From an uncultured Flammeovirgaceae bacterium (GTDB lineage Bacteria; Bacteroidota; Bacteroidia; Cytophagales; MED-G16), in assembly GCA_913052485.1 (NCBI GenBank), contig CAJXDN010000006.1, forward strand, positions 1-60,645: DNA of 60,645 nucleotides. The letters are read 5' to 3'. This document shows positions 1 to 7,744 of the stretch, piece after piece. The notes beneath the pieces were generated by a model. The model was given only the letters and a program-made list of their open reading frames with translations, searched no databases and was not told the DNA's origin. Each line of letters starts with the position of its first letter. The stretch's first letter is position 1. The position numbers and the translations under genes are program-made.

Positions 1-2612
1 GTTCGCCTCTAATTGACGCTGGAATATCCATTGAATCAATACCTCAAGAAATAGTCGGCTCTGCACCTGATATTGGAGCATATGAATACGGAGCTGAGAA
101 ATGGGTAGCTGGAATTGAAGGTTGGGTTCCTGATTTCTATCCGTGGAGTTTTACAATAGATACAGATAGCGATGGAATAACAGATACTAAAGATAATTGT
201 CCAAACATATATAACCCGGATCAGAAAGATGAAAATAATAATGGTATAGGCGATATTTGTGATTCAGAAATAGATTCTGATGGTGATGGTATAAATAATA
301 AAAATGATAATTCACCTTATCATTTTAATCCTAAACAAGAGGATATTGACAATGATGGAATAGGCGATTGGTCAGATAACTCTACAGTTTTAATATCAAT
401 ATCTGAAAAATTTCAATCAGATACAATTAGTTTTTTTGAGGATTTAAATTTATCAATTAAAAAAAAATATAATGCAAATAGACTAATTGAAAAAATAGAA
501 ATTAGAAATATTAGTGATAATGGTAATCAAATAACTATTGATAAAGAAAAGTATATTTTATACGTTACTGAAGGTCACAAACTTGAATTTTTCACTAAAC
601 ATCTATACGATTTCCAAATTGATGTTTATAATAAAGCTTTAAATAATAATGAAATAATGATTGACACTATAGACTTAAGACTCTATGTTGATAAATTCAT
701 TGAAGAGAGGGAAGTTTATAGTCAAAAAACTTCTGTTTCAGGTAATATAATTGAATATAAACTTATAAATTCGTTTGAACAAGAATCTAATTCTCAAGAT
801 TTTTCTGATAAGTATGGAGATATTCCATCAAAATGGAGAGCGCCTGATTTTGAAACAAATGCATATTTTTATGATCTTAATAATGATGGATATTTAGATT
901 TAATATTTGGCGATTACAGAGTAGATGTATTTGGTAGATTTTTTAATATTCATCATGTATCTGTTCCTGTTTATCTGACTCATGATGGTGATTTTAACTT
1001 TACTTCTAGATATAATGATGAAAAAAATAATTCAATTAATAAATCAGTTATCCATTCACCTCAAATAAAAGTTTTAGCTGATTTAAATAATAATGGAACA
1101 AATGAGATTATAAATTTTGGAGAGGAATATCATATAGCTTATCCACCTCACCATCCTCATATCAATTATATTCATGAATGGTTTAAGACAAAAGATCTTG
1201 AGTACGGGATTGATTTTAGTGAACATGGTAAAAAAACAAGATATTATAGTATTAGTGAAAATAGTGAACTAATAGATGAGGTTAAAAAAATTAATATATC
1301 CAATACTGAAGACTCAAATCCAAACTATTTAAGAAATATGTATGCTTCTACTGCTGGAGATATAGATAGTGATGGAGATATTGATTTAATTTCATCTGGA
1401 ACATATTGGAATAAAGGTTTTTCATATGATATATTAAAAAATGATGGAAATGGTAATTTTAATTTAGAAAGTCAATTTTTTACTTCCTCTCACAATACAT
1501 CTGAAGGTCATATGATAATTATGGATATTGATAATGATGGGAATAATGATGTTGTTTTTGGTGGTCAAATGGAAAATACTAAAGATCAATTTTCAATTTT
1601 TGGATTTTTTGAAGGAAATGGATCTAGCTTTAATTTTGAAAACCCAATAATCCTAGACCAAATGAATCCAAGTCTTGGATTAAGAAGTATTTTTTATGAT
1701 GATATAAATGGAGATGACATAAAAGAACTTATAGCTTACTTTACTGTTGGATTTGGTTGTAATGGTTGTGGTTTAGATGAAAGTGATATTCCTAATATTA
1801 TTAAAATATATGAGTTAGTTGATGAATCTGAGGGTTATATTAAAGATATTTCTGATCAATTCTTTAATGAATCTGAAAATTATATGAACTTTTATGCTCA
1901 AACAAGCTTTTTACAATATCTAGATCTTGATGGAGATGGTTATAAAGATCTAATCCCAAAATTTACTTTAGAAGATCCAGAACTTGGTTGGGATTATCCT
2001 TCAAATGCTTTCAGAGGAAATTGGAATAATTCTAAAGGATTTCAATACTTTAAATTTAATAATTCATCTAAGAAATATGATATAATTGATTTAGGTCAAT
2101 TTAATGAGTTACATCATTATAATAACTTCGATTTTGCAGATTTGAATAATGATAATTCATTAGAATGGATAATATTCAATGAACATCATTCAGAAAGCGG
2201 ATTATATATCTATCAATACTTTTTTGATTCTGATGGTGATGGTGTTAGTGATAATTTGGACAACTGTCCACTTACTGCTAACCCAGATCAAGCTGATTGG
2301 AATAATAACGGTGTAGGAGATGTTTGTGGAGATCCTAAGCCACTATTTACTGAAAGGGTAGCATTCGTTGAAAATATCTATCCTAACCCTACAGATGATA
2401 AACTAATAGTAAGTCTAAAACCTGGATTAGAGATTAGAGATCTTTACTTTATAGATTTTAGTGGTAAGACAATTAAACCAAAATCAATAGATAGAAATAG
2501 AGATAATTTAGATATTAATGTATCTAACTTAATTGAAGGAATATATATCCTAGAGATAGTTTCTAATAAAGATGTAGATAAGGTTAAGGTAATAATTGAA
2601 AGAAATAAATAA
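1..2612 (+). CDS. Secreted multidomain Ca-binding-repeat protein with T9SS sorting domain (5' end outside window)
   Basis: The reading frame is open from the first complete codon (position 3) to the stop at 2610-2612, so the gene begins upstream of the window; the ATG at 657 is internal. About 869 residues are visible. The first residues (SPLIDAG, then DIGAYEYG) match the usual end of a right-handed parallel beta-helix, as in PL6-like lyases. A thrombospondin type 3 block follows (DTDSDGITD, DNCP, DSDGDG), then a spacer and about seven FG-GAP/VCBS-type DxDxDG loops (for example DLNNDGYLD, DIDSDGDID, DLDGDGYKD). A second TSP3 block precedes a type A T9SS C-terminal domain (IYPNPTDDKLIVS to GIYILEI). 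Family knowledge: such proteins are exported by T9SS, with the CTD cleaved by PorU. Polysaccharide binding or cleavage is inferred only from the beta-helix end. Confidence 0.85.
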   Translation, partial: SPLIDAGISIESIPQEIVGSAPDIGAYEYGAEKWVAGIEGWVPDFYPWSFTIDTDSDGITDTKDNCPNIYNPDQKDENNNGIGDICDSEIDSDGDGINNKNDNSPYHFNPKQEDIDNDGIGDWSDNSTVLISISEKFQSDTISFFEDLNLSIKKKYNANRLIEKIEIRNISDNGNQITIDKEKYILYVTEGHKLEFFTKHLYDFQIDVYNKALNNNEIMIDTIDLRLYVDKFIEEREVYSQKTSVSGNIIEYKLINSFEQESNSQDFSDKYGDIPSKWRAPDFETNAYFYDLNNDGYLDLIFGDYRVDVFGRFFNIHHVSVPVYLTHDGDFNFTSRYNDEKNNSINKSVIHSPQIKVLADLNNNGTNEIINFGEEYHIAYPPHHPHINYIHEWFKTKDLEYGIDFSEHGKKTRYYSISENSELIDEVKKINISNTEDSNPNYLRNMYASTAGDIDSDGDIDLISSGTYWNKGFSYDILKNDGNGNFNLESQFFTSSHNTSEGHMIIMDIDNDGNNDVVFGGQMENTKDQFSIFGFFEGNGSSFNFENPIILDQMNPSLGLRSIFYDDINGDDIKELIAYFTVGFGCNGCGLDESDIPNIIKIYELVDESEGYIKDISDQFFNESENYMNFYAQTSFLQYLDLDGDGYKDLIPKFTLEDPELGWDYPSNAFRGNWNNSKGFQYFKFNNSSKKYDIIDLGQFNELHHYNNFDFADLNNDNSLEWIIFNEHHSESGLYIYQYFFDSDGDGVSDNLDNCPLTANPDQADWNNNGVGDVCGDPKPLFTERVAFVENIYPNPTDDKLIVSLKPGLEIRDLYFIDFSGKTIKPKSIDRNRDNLDINVSNLIEGIYILEIVSNKDVDKVKVIIERNK

Positions 2613-2643
2613 ATAAATTCTAAACTTTTTAAATCAAAAAAAT

Positions 2644-2651
2644 TAATTTTG
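2644..2651 (+). promoter_or_regulatory. Candidate -7 promoter box for the MerC-like gene
   Basis: TAATTTTG matches the Bacteroidota -7 consensus TAnnTTTG exactly. It ends 14 nt before the ATG at 2666, giving a predicted leader of about 11 nt. No TTTG -33 element lies at the usual spacing, so the call rests on the -7 box alone. Confidence 0.4.
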
Positions 2652-2665
2652 ATGTTCTAAAAAAA

Positions 2666-3052
2666 ATGAAGATTTCAACTATACATCCCGATAATATTGG
2701 TGCGACAATCAGTACTCTGTGTGTTATTCACTGTTTTGCTACACCGTTTTTATTTATAACTCAGAGTTACATGATAGTTGTTCCGGGTTGGTGGCAAGCA
2801 CTAAATTATGTATTTCTTGCACTTTCTTTATTTGCTGTTTACAAAACAAGTCAGAATTCATCTAACCAAATTGTTAAAACTCTTTTATTTGTATTCTGGG
2901 GAATTCTTGCTTCACTTTTAATTAGTGAAGAATTTGAACTTTTTCACTTACCAGAATTTATAACATACTTGACAGGATTAACACTTGCAGGATTACACAT
3001 CTACAATAAAAAATATTGTCAGTGTGTTGACGACGAATGTTGTGTTGATTAA
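2666..3052 (+). CDS. MerC domain membrane protein
   Basis: A 128-residue protein with about four hydrophobic segments. It carries the MerC signature near the N-terminus: C19-V-I-H22-C23 inside the first membrane segment. The tail is cysteine-rich (YCQCVDDECC), and 'HIYNKKYC' resembles the usual MerC C-terminus. MerC proteins move Hg(II) or other soft metals across the inner membrane, but chromosomal Bacteroidota homologues lie outside mer operons and their substrate is not established. No merA, merT or merR is nearby, so mercury resistance should not be assumed. The gene stands alone between the T9SS cargo and the nucleoside hydrolase, with its own likely promoter. Confidence 0.8.
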   Translation: MKISTIHPDNIGATISTLCVIHCFATPFLFITQSYMIVVPGWWQALNYVFLALSLFAVYKTSQNSSNQIVKTLLFVFWGILASLLISEEFELFHLPEFITYLTGLTLAGLHIYNKKYCQCVDDECCVD

Positions 3053-3107
3053 TTAAGATTACTCCCAAAAATTAATTAATTTAATTATTTAGCTTAAGGT
3101 AAATTCT

Positions 3108-4016
3108 TTGAGAAAAATAATAATAGATACAGATACAGCTACAGATGATGCAGTTGCAATAATAATGGCCCTTAAAAACAAGAGTTTTAATATAATGGCG
3201 ATAACAACAGTTGCAGGAAACGTCGATTTAAATCAAGCCACCTCAAATGCACTCTACACATGTGAAATATGTGACAAATTTGTTCCAGTTTATAAAGGAG
3301 AAAGTCACCCTCTTAAACGGAAACTTGAAACATCAAAATTTTTTCATGGTAAAGATGGTCTCGGAGATACTGGCCCATATGAACCATCTAAAAAAGCTGA
3401 AGCCGAAAATGCAACAAATCAAATCATCTCATTAATTAATAAATATCCAAATGAAATAGAAATAATTGCAATCGGTCCATTAACAAATATTGCCAAAGTC
3501 TTCAAATACGAACCTTCGGTTATTAAAAAAATTAAAAGCTTATATATAATGGGTGGAATTGGTGTGGGAAAAGGAAATATCACGGAGCATGCAGAATTTA
3601 ATTTTTGGGTAGATCCAGATGCAGCAGATATTGTACTAAATTCAGAAATTAATATTAAAATGATTGCTTGGGATACTACTCAGATCTATGGCTACCTCAA
3701 CAAAAAAAATTTCGAAGATCTAGAAAAAATAAATACAACCTTGTCAAGATTTGCTATCAACATCCAAAAAAAAGGGTTAGAATATTATAAGATAAAATAT
3801 AACGAACATAAAATAGACTTAGCAGATCCACTAGCAATGGCTGTTATGATAGATGATGATGATACTAATTATAGGAGGTGCAATATTAAAATTATACTTG
3901 ATGGAGAAGAGAGAGGAAAAGATATAATAAGTTTCAACAAAAATGGGAATATCAAATTAGCAACTCACGTATCTCGAACCAATTTTTTAAATACTCTAAA
4001 AAAAAGTCTAGCTTAG
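3108..4016 (+). CDS. Inosine/uridine-preferring nucleoside hydrolase family protein
   Basis: A 302-residue protein that hydrolyses the N-glycosidic bond of ribonucleosides to base and ribose. The Ca-binding N-terminal motif DTDTATDDAVAI is intact, as are MGG near residue 147 and NFWVDPDAA near residue 166. The late motif reads LADPLAMA: the calcium-binding Asp is present, but the His that precedes it in the classic HDPxA form is Ala. This points to a variant subgroup with unknown base preference. The start is TTG at 3108; no in-frame ATG lies before the DTD motif. The stop is followed after one base by the ATG of a ribokinase, so the two form a salvage operon in which released ribose is phosphorylated. 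Confidence 0.85.
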   Translation: MRKIIIDTDTATDDAVAIIMALKNKSFNIMAITTVAGNVDLNQATSNALYTCEICDKFVPVYKGESHPLKRKLETSKFFHGKDGLGDTGPYEPSKKAEAENATNQIISLINKYPNEIEIIAIGPLTNIAKVFKYEPSVIKKIKSLYIMGGIGVGKGNITEHAEFNFWVDPDAADIVLNSEINIKMIAWDTTQIYGYLNKKNFEDLEKINTTLSRFAINIQKKGLEYYKIKYNEHKIDLADPLAMAVMIDDDDTNYRRCNIKIILDGEERGKDIISFNKNGNIKLATHVSRTNFLNTLKKSLA

Positions 4017-4017
4017 A

Positions 4018-4884
4018 ATGATGAAAGTTCTAAATTTTGGATCCATAAACAAAGACTTCATTTATTCAGTAAATGATTTTGTTAATCCCGGAGAAACAAT
4101 ATCATCAATAAAATATAATATTAAAATTGGTGGAAAAGGCTTAAATCAGAGTGTTGCTATTTCAAAAGCGGGTCAGAAAATTTACCATGCAGGTATAATT
4201 AATATCGACGACACATTTATTTTAGATAAGTTGAAAAAATGGAATATAAACTGTGAAAATATTTTACTTGGAGATAATCCAACTGGACATGCAATAATTC
4301 AAGTAGATAAAAAAGGAGAAAATTCAATAATTATACACGGGGGTGCTAATGACGATATTGATATAAAATTTATAGAATCGGTTTTATCAAAATTCAATTC
4401 TGGAGACATATTAGTTCTACAAAATGAAATCAATAATATTAAGGAAATAATCAAAAGAGCACACCATAAAAAAATGAAAATAGTTTTTAATCCTGCTCCA
4501 TTCAATAAAGAAATTTTGAGCTATGATTTAAATAGAATTTCAACACTAATTCTTAATCAAACTGAGGGAGAAGCATTATCTAAAGAAAAAAAACCTGATA
4601 ATATTTTAAAGGTATTAAATAGTAAATTCAAAAACACAGAAATAATTTTAACCCTTGGAGAAAAAGGTTCGATTTATTCATTTAAAGATCAACTATTAAA
4701 AATAGAAGCACATAGAGCCGATACTGTCGATACGACTGGAGCTGGAGATACCTTCATTGGTTATTATGTTGCAGGACTTATTTCTGGAATGAATAAAAAA
4801 GAAAACCTAAATAGGGCAAGTGAAGCAGCAGCTATAGCTACAACAAAAATAGGTGGAGCTGAGTCAATACCTAAGATAAATTAG
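4018..4884 (+). CDS. rbsK: Ribokinase / PfkB-family sugar kinase
   Basis: A 288-residue PfkB-fold kinase, predicted to convert D-ribose and ATP to ribose 5-phosphate. Visible motifs are the N-terminal GSINKDFI strand, the glycine-rich GGKGLNQSVA that binds the sugar, and the C-terminal anion hole DTTGAGDTFIGY with its catalytic Asp. The gene follows the nucleoside hydrolase after one base and is almost certainly cotranslated with it, which supports ribose over fructose as substrate. ATG occurs at both 4018 and 4021. The 3' end overlaps the end of the convergent phosphatase gene by 4 bp. Confidence 0.85.
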   Translation: MMKVLNFGSINKDFIYSVNDFVNPGETISSIKYNIKIGGKGLNQSVAISKAGQKIYHAGIINIDDTFILDKLKKWNINCENILLGDNPTGHAIIQVDKKGENSIIIHGGANDDIDIKFIESVLSKFNSGDILVLQNEINNIKEIIKRAHHKKMKIVFNPAPFNKEILSYDLNRISTLILNQTEGEALSKEKKPDNILKVLNSKFKNTEIILTLGEKGSIYSFKDQLLKIEAHRADTVDTTGAGDTFIGYYVAGLISGMNKKENLNRASEAAAIATTKIGGAESIPKIN

Positions 4885-6254
4885 AGAGCTTCGTTTTTTC
4901 TTTCTACAAAAGAATTAACTCCATTTTCATTTTTAATAAGATCAAAAGCATCAAATAACTCTCCTGTTGCAGTATATGATTTATAAGTAAGTTTATCTCC
5001 ATCTACAGATATCACTTGAAATAGTTGTTTATTATTACCAACTCTATCTCTTAAAGCTTCATAATCCTCCCAACCAGGTTTGACTTTATACATCTTACCA
5101 CCACTTACTGAAACTACATAGACAGTACCTGTGATGTCTTGAAGGTTCTCACCATCAACAAGATTTACTTCGTAAGGCTCTACCCTACCTCTAGTGTAAG
5201 TATGATCATGTCCCTGTAATGCTAAATCTACGTTATACTTATCAAATAAAGGCTTCCATAGACCTCTCAAAATTTCATTATCCCTCCCCCTTGAAGCGGA
5301 AAAGATAGGATGGTGATATGTGGCAATCGTCCATTTGTTGGGATTATCACTCAAGACTTTCTCTAACCACTTAGCCTGCTCCTCAATTAAAATATTACTA
5401 TTTAAAGCAATAAACCTAACACCTTGATAGTCAAGATAGTAATTTGTTTCTTTGATACCTTCTACACCATTATCAGGAAGAGTAAATTGATTATTCCACT
5501 GTAATGATAGTCTCTTTATACCCTCATCTATATCATTCTGAATTTGAGGATTGTATTCGTGATTTCCTGGTACCGGTATAGATGGAAGTGATCTATGTAT
5601 CCAACCACCGGCCATAAACCACTCGTGCCACTGATGTTCTTCGTGAGCATCATTAATTAAATCACCTGCATGAATGATGAAACTTGCAGTTGGTGCTTTT
5701 TTATATCCTTCTCTGATTAATCTTGACCATAGCTCAAGAATATAATTTTGAGCGTCACCTACATAAAGAAAAGAGAATGGTTCACCTACTTTCTTAGCAG
5801 TCTTAAACTGAATCCACTCACTCCATATCTCTCCATCACCAACTCTGTAACCATACATAGTGTTTGGCTTAAGATTCTTAAAAGTTACTGAATGATAGTT
5901 GTGATCTAATGAATTAAAAGTTGTTTTCTTAGGGTTTTTTCTGTCTATAACTCCAACAACATTATCAAATTTTAAGTTAGTAGTATTGGCCCTTACTGTG
6001 TTGGCAGTACTGATGAAAGCTGGATTAGGAGCAGCTAAGGCAATTTCACCGTACCCTATTTTAATTTCTTTACTTGTTCTCCAGGTCACACTTATTGAAG
6101 TAGACGGGTCATCTGAAAAGTTTAATACAATATGGTCCGGATGTTTACTAGGCTTACTCCAGTTCTTTACAAACTTTGGTTTCTTATATACCCGCTGAGA
6201 TACCAAATCAAAACCTAGAAATAGTAATAATAAGAGCAGTGATAAGTTCTTCAT
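4881..6254 (-). CDS. Purple acid phosphatase-like metallophosphoesterase, secreted
   Basis: A 457-residue protein from the ATG at 6254; an in-frame GTG at 6260 is rejected because it overlaps the candidate -7 box. A signal peptide (MKNLSLLLLLLFLGFDLVSQ) is followed by a fibronectin III-like N-terminal domain of the purple acid phosphatase type (SISVTWRT, MYGYRVGDG). The dinuclear-metal domain then shows FLYVGDAQ, HAGDLIND, VPGNHEYN, ATYHHP and QGHDHTYTRG in order. It should hydrolyse phosphate monoesters in the periplasm or outside the cell. No T9SS CTD is visible at the C-terminus. The end is convergent with rbsK, overlapping by 4 bp. Confidence 0.88.
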   Translation of the reverse strand: MKNLSLLLLLLFLGFDLVSQRVYKKPKFVKNWSKPSKHPDHIVLNFSDDPSTSISVTWRTSKEIKIGYGEIALAAPNPAFISTANTVRANTTNLKFDNVVGVIDRKNPKKTTFNSLDHNYHSVTFKNLKPNTMYGYRVGDGEIWSEWIQFKTAKKVGEPFSFLYVGDAQNYILELWSRLIREGYKKAPTASFIIHAGDLINDAHEEHQWHEWFMAGGWIHRSLPSIPVPGNHEYNPQIQNDIDEGIKRLSLQWNNQFTLPDNGVEGIKETNYYLDYQGVRFIALNSNILIEEQAKWLEKVLSDNPNKWTIATYHHPIFSASRGRDNEILRGLWKPLFDKYNVDLALQGHDHTYTRGRVEPYEVNLVDGENLQDITGTVYVVSVSGGKMYKVKPGWEDYEALRDRVGNNKQLFQVISVDGDKLTYKSYTATGELFDAFDLIKNENGVNSFVERKNEAL

Positions 6255-6259
6255 ATACA

Positions 6260-6267
6260 CAAAACTA
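6260..6267 (-). promoter_or_regulatory. Candidate -7 promoter box for the phosphatase (near-leaderless)
   Basis: On the minus strand, TAGTTTTG is an exact TAnnTTTG match ending 5 nt before the ATG at 6254. This places the transcription start within 1-3 nt of the start codon. It also argues against the GTG at 6260, which would overlap the box. No -33 TTTG is visible. Confidence 0.42.
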
Positions 6268-6308
6268 AACTATTGTTATTAGTAAGATGGAAAAACCAAA
6301 ATAATAAT

Positions 6309-7178
6309 TTAACCTAGGTAATTTACCTTCTCCATTTTTTTGTAAATAGCTAAAATTATAACTCCAAAAAGGATACCTAATACAAGAAATGAGACGCTAG
6401 CAAGGCCTGTCGCTGTAAAAGATAACCTTAACATGATCGTCGATATAATAAAACCAGTGTTTCTTATTAGCTGAGAATACCTCTCTGTGTACCTGAAGGA
6501 TATTAGTAAAAGTAGTACGTCAACAAGAATTAGAATTGTAAAGAAGTCAACAAAAAATAGAAAATTGACATCAACATCATTTGAAGACTCTATAAATAGA
6601 CTGCCAAGCCAATTATAGAAACTATAGCTCGCCAATGCCAAAAGAACAGGTACCAAAAGGATAGATATAGCCTTTTTTTGACTAATAAAATTTTGAAGTT
6701 TTTTATCAATTTTTGGTTTCTTTGGTCTTCCTGCCGTGGTTTTAAAGAGGTATATTAAAAAGAATACCAGAATAAAACCTGTAATGTCATATAGAAACTG
6801 GACATTGTATGGACTTGTAAAGAAATCTTTTGATAAATCTACTAGTGGGACGTCTTTAAATATCTTTCTTATCAATACCAGTGAGATAATTTCATATCCC
6901 TTGACTACTGAAACTGTAAAGGAGCTAGGGAGATAGTAAATAAGCAAAAATGCCTCATAAACTAGTATAAAAGAAAAAGGAGTATACAAAGCAGAGATTG
7001 GATTTTTGAGCAAGTTCTCACCTACATCCATCTGAATATATCCATTAGAATTCAAAAAAATTAGGACTAAGTGGGTAATGAAACCTACAGCCGCAAGAAC
7101 AAGGATGAATTTTTCAAACTTTCCTCGACTATATTTAGAAAATATCGTATCAAATATTAAATTAACATTTTTCATCAT
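6309..7178 (-). CDS. Polytopic membrane protein of unknown function
   Basis: A 289-residue protein (start ATG at 7178 or 7175) with about six to seven hydrophobic segments: roughly residues 25-45, 65-85, 130-150, 170-190, 205-225, 235-250 and 255-280. A basic loop (GRPKKPKIDKK) lies between the third and fourth. I do not recognise the family. It has no REGxE motif of FTR1 iron permeases, no CxxC and no obvious catalytic motif. It is transcribed divergently from the P19/Tp34-like protein with a single base between the start codons, so a functional link to metal handling is possible but is inference only. Confidence 0.7.
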   Translation of the reverse strand: MMKNVNLIFDTIFSKYSRGKFEKFILVLAAVGFITHLVLIFLNSNGYIQMDVGENLLKNPISALYTPFSFILVYEAFLLIYYLPSSFTVSVVKGYEIISLVLIRKIFKDVPLVDLSKDFFTSPYNVQFLYDITGFILVFFLIYLFKTTAGRPKKPKIDKKLQNFISQKKAISILLVPVLLALASYSFYNWLGSLFIESSNDVDVNFLFFVDFFTILILVDVLLLLISFRYTERYSQLIRNTGFIISTIMLRLSFTATGLASVSFLVLGILFGVIILAIYKKMEKVNYLG

Positions 7179-7179
7179 T

Positions 7180-7716
7180 ATGAGATTACTTATTTATTTA
7201 ATAATTATATCAACATCTAACGTCTTTTCCCAGGAATTAGTTTTAGGTGAGGAAAGAATAGAGCCAGGGATTGTATTTATTTTCGAAGGTGCTATCAAAG
7301 ATAAAGTATTCCCAACATCACTCAATTTAGAAGAAAAGCATACCGATGTACATATAGAAGCGAGGGTGAATTGGGATTCAAATAATTTACCTGTTGGGAC
7401 GCCACCTGGGGGGTTTATACCATACCTTAAAATGAGCGCAATTATTACAAACCAGAAAACAAACGATAAGATACTTGTTGACTTGATACCGCACATAAAT
7501 TTAATTGATAACTTTCATTATGCTAAAAACATATCCCTTCCCGGAGATATTGACGAAAGATATAGTGTAAAATTTGTTGTCAGACCACCAGAAATGACAA
7601 CACTATATTTCCATAAAGACTGGGCTGAGTCATACTCAAAAAATTTATTTGATGAGGTTTCTTTCGAGTATGTTGATGTAGACTTTAAGGAAATAGCTAA
7701 TTCATCAAGGAATTAA
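7180..7716 (+). CDS. P19/Tp34-like periplasmic metal (iron)-binding protein
   Basis: From the ATG at 7180 the product has 178 residues and begins with a signal peptide ending near FSQ (residue 18). A longer in-frame start at 7078 would bury the signal and run deep into the opposite gene, so it is rejected. The body resembles the P19/Tp34 (iron transport, PF10634-type) family: HIEA (H58, E60), GGFIPYLKM, LIPHINLIDNFHYAKNI (H113), a PP-containing segment, and LYFHKDW (H145) before a final beta-strand (VSFEYVDVDF). These correspond to the family's His/Glu metal ligands. The Met ligand normally found in 'MPM' is not conserved (LIPHI here). Recognition is by motif memory and needs a profile search. 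Expected role: periplasmic iron or copper capture for an inner-membrane partner. Confidence 0.68.
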   Translation: MRLLIYLIIISTSNVFSQELVLGEERIEPGIVFIFEGAIKDKVFPTSLNLEEKHTDVHIEARVNWDSNNLPVGTPPGGFIPYLKMSAIITNQKTNDKILVDLIPHINLIDNFHYAKNISLPGDIDERYSVKFVVRPPEMTTLYFHKDWAESYSKNLFDEVSFEYVDVDFKEIANSSRN

Positions 7717-7744
7717 ATTCCTATTTATCTTATATTTACCTCAT

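Noticed and set aside
2666-3052. Mercury resistance locus
   Set aside because: Only a MerC-like protein is present; merR, merT, merP and merA are absent.
6255-6260. GTG at 6260 as start of the phosphatase
   Set aside because: It overlaps the exact -7 box, and the ATG at 6254 gives a normal signal peptide.
7194-7496. A 100-codon open frame antisense to the P19-like gene
   Set aside because: The plus-strand product has a signal peptide and family motifs; the antisense product shows neither.
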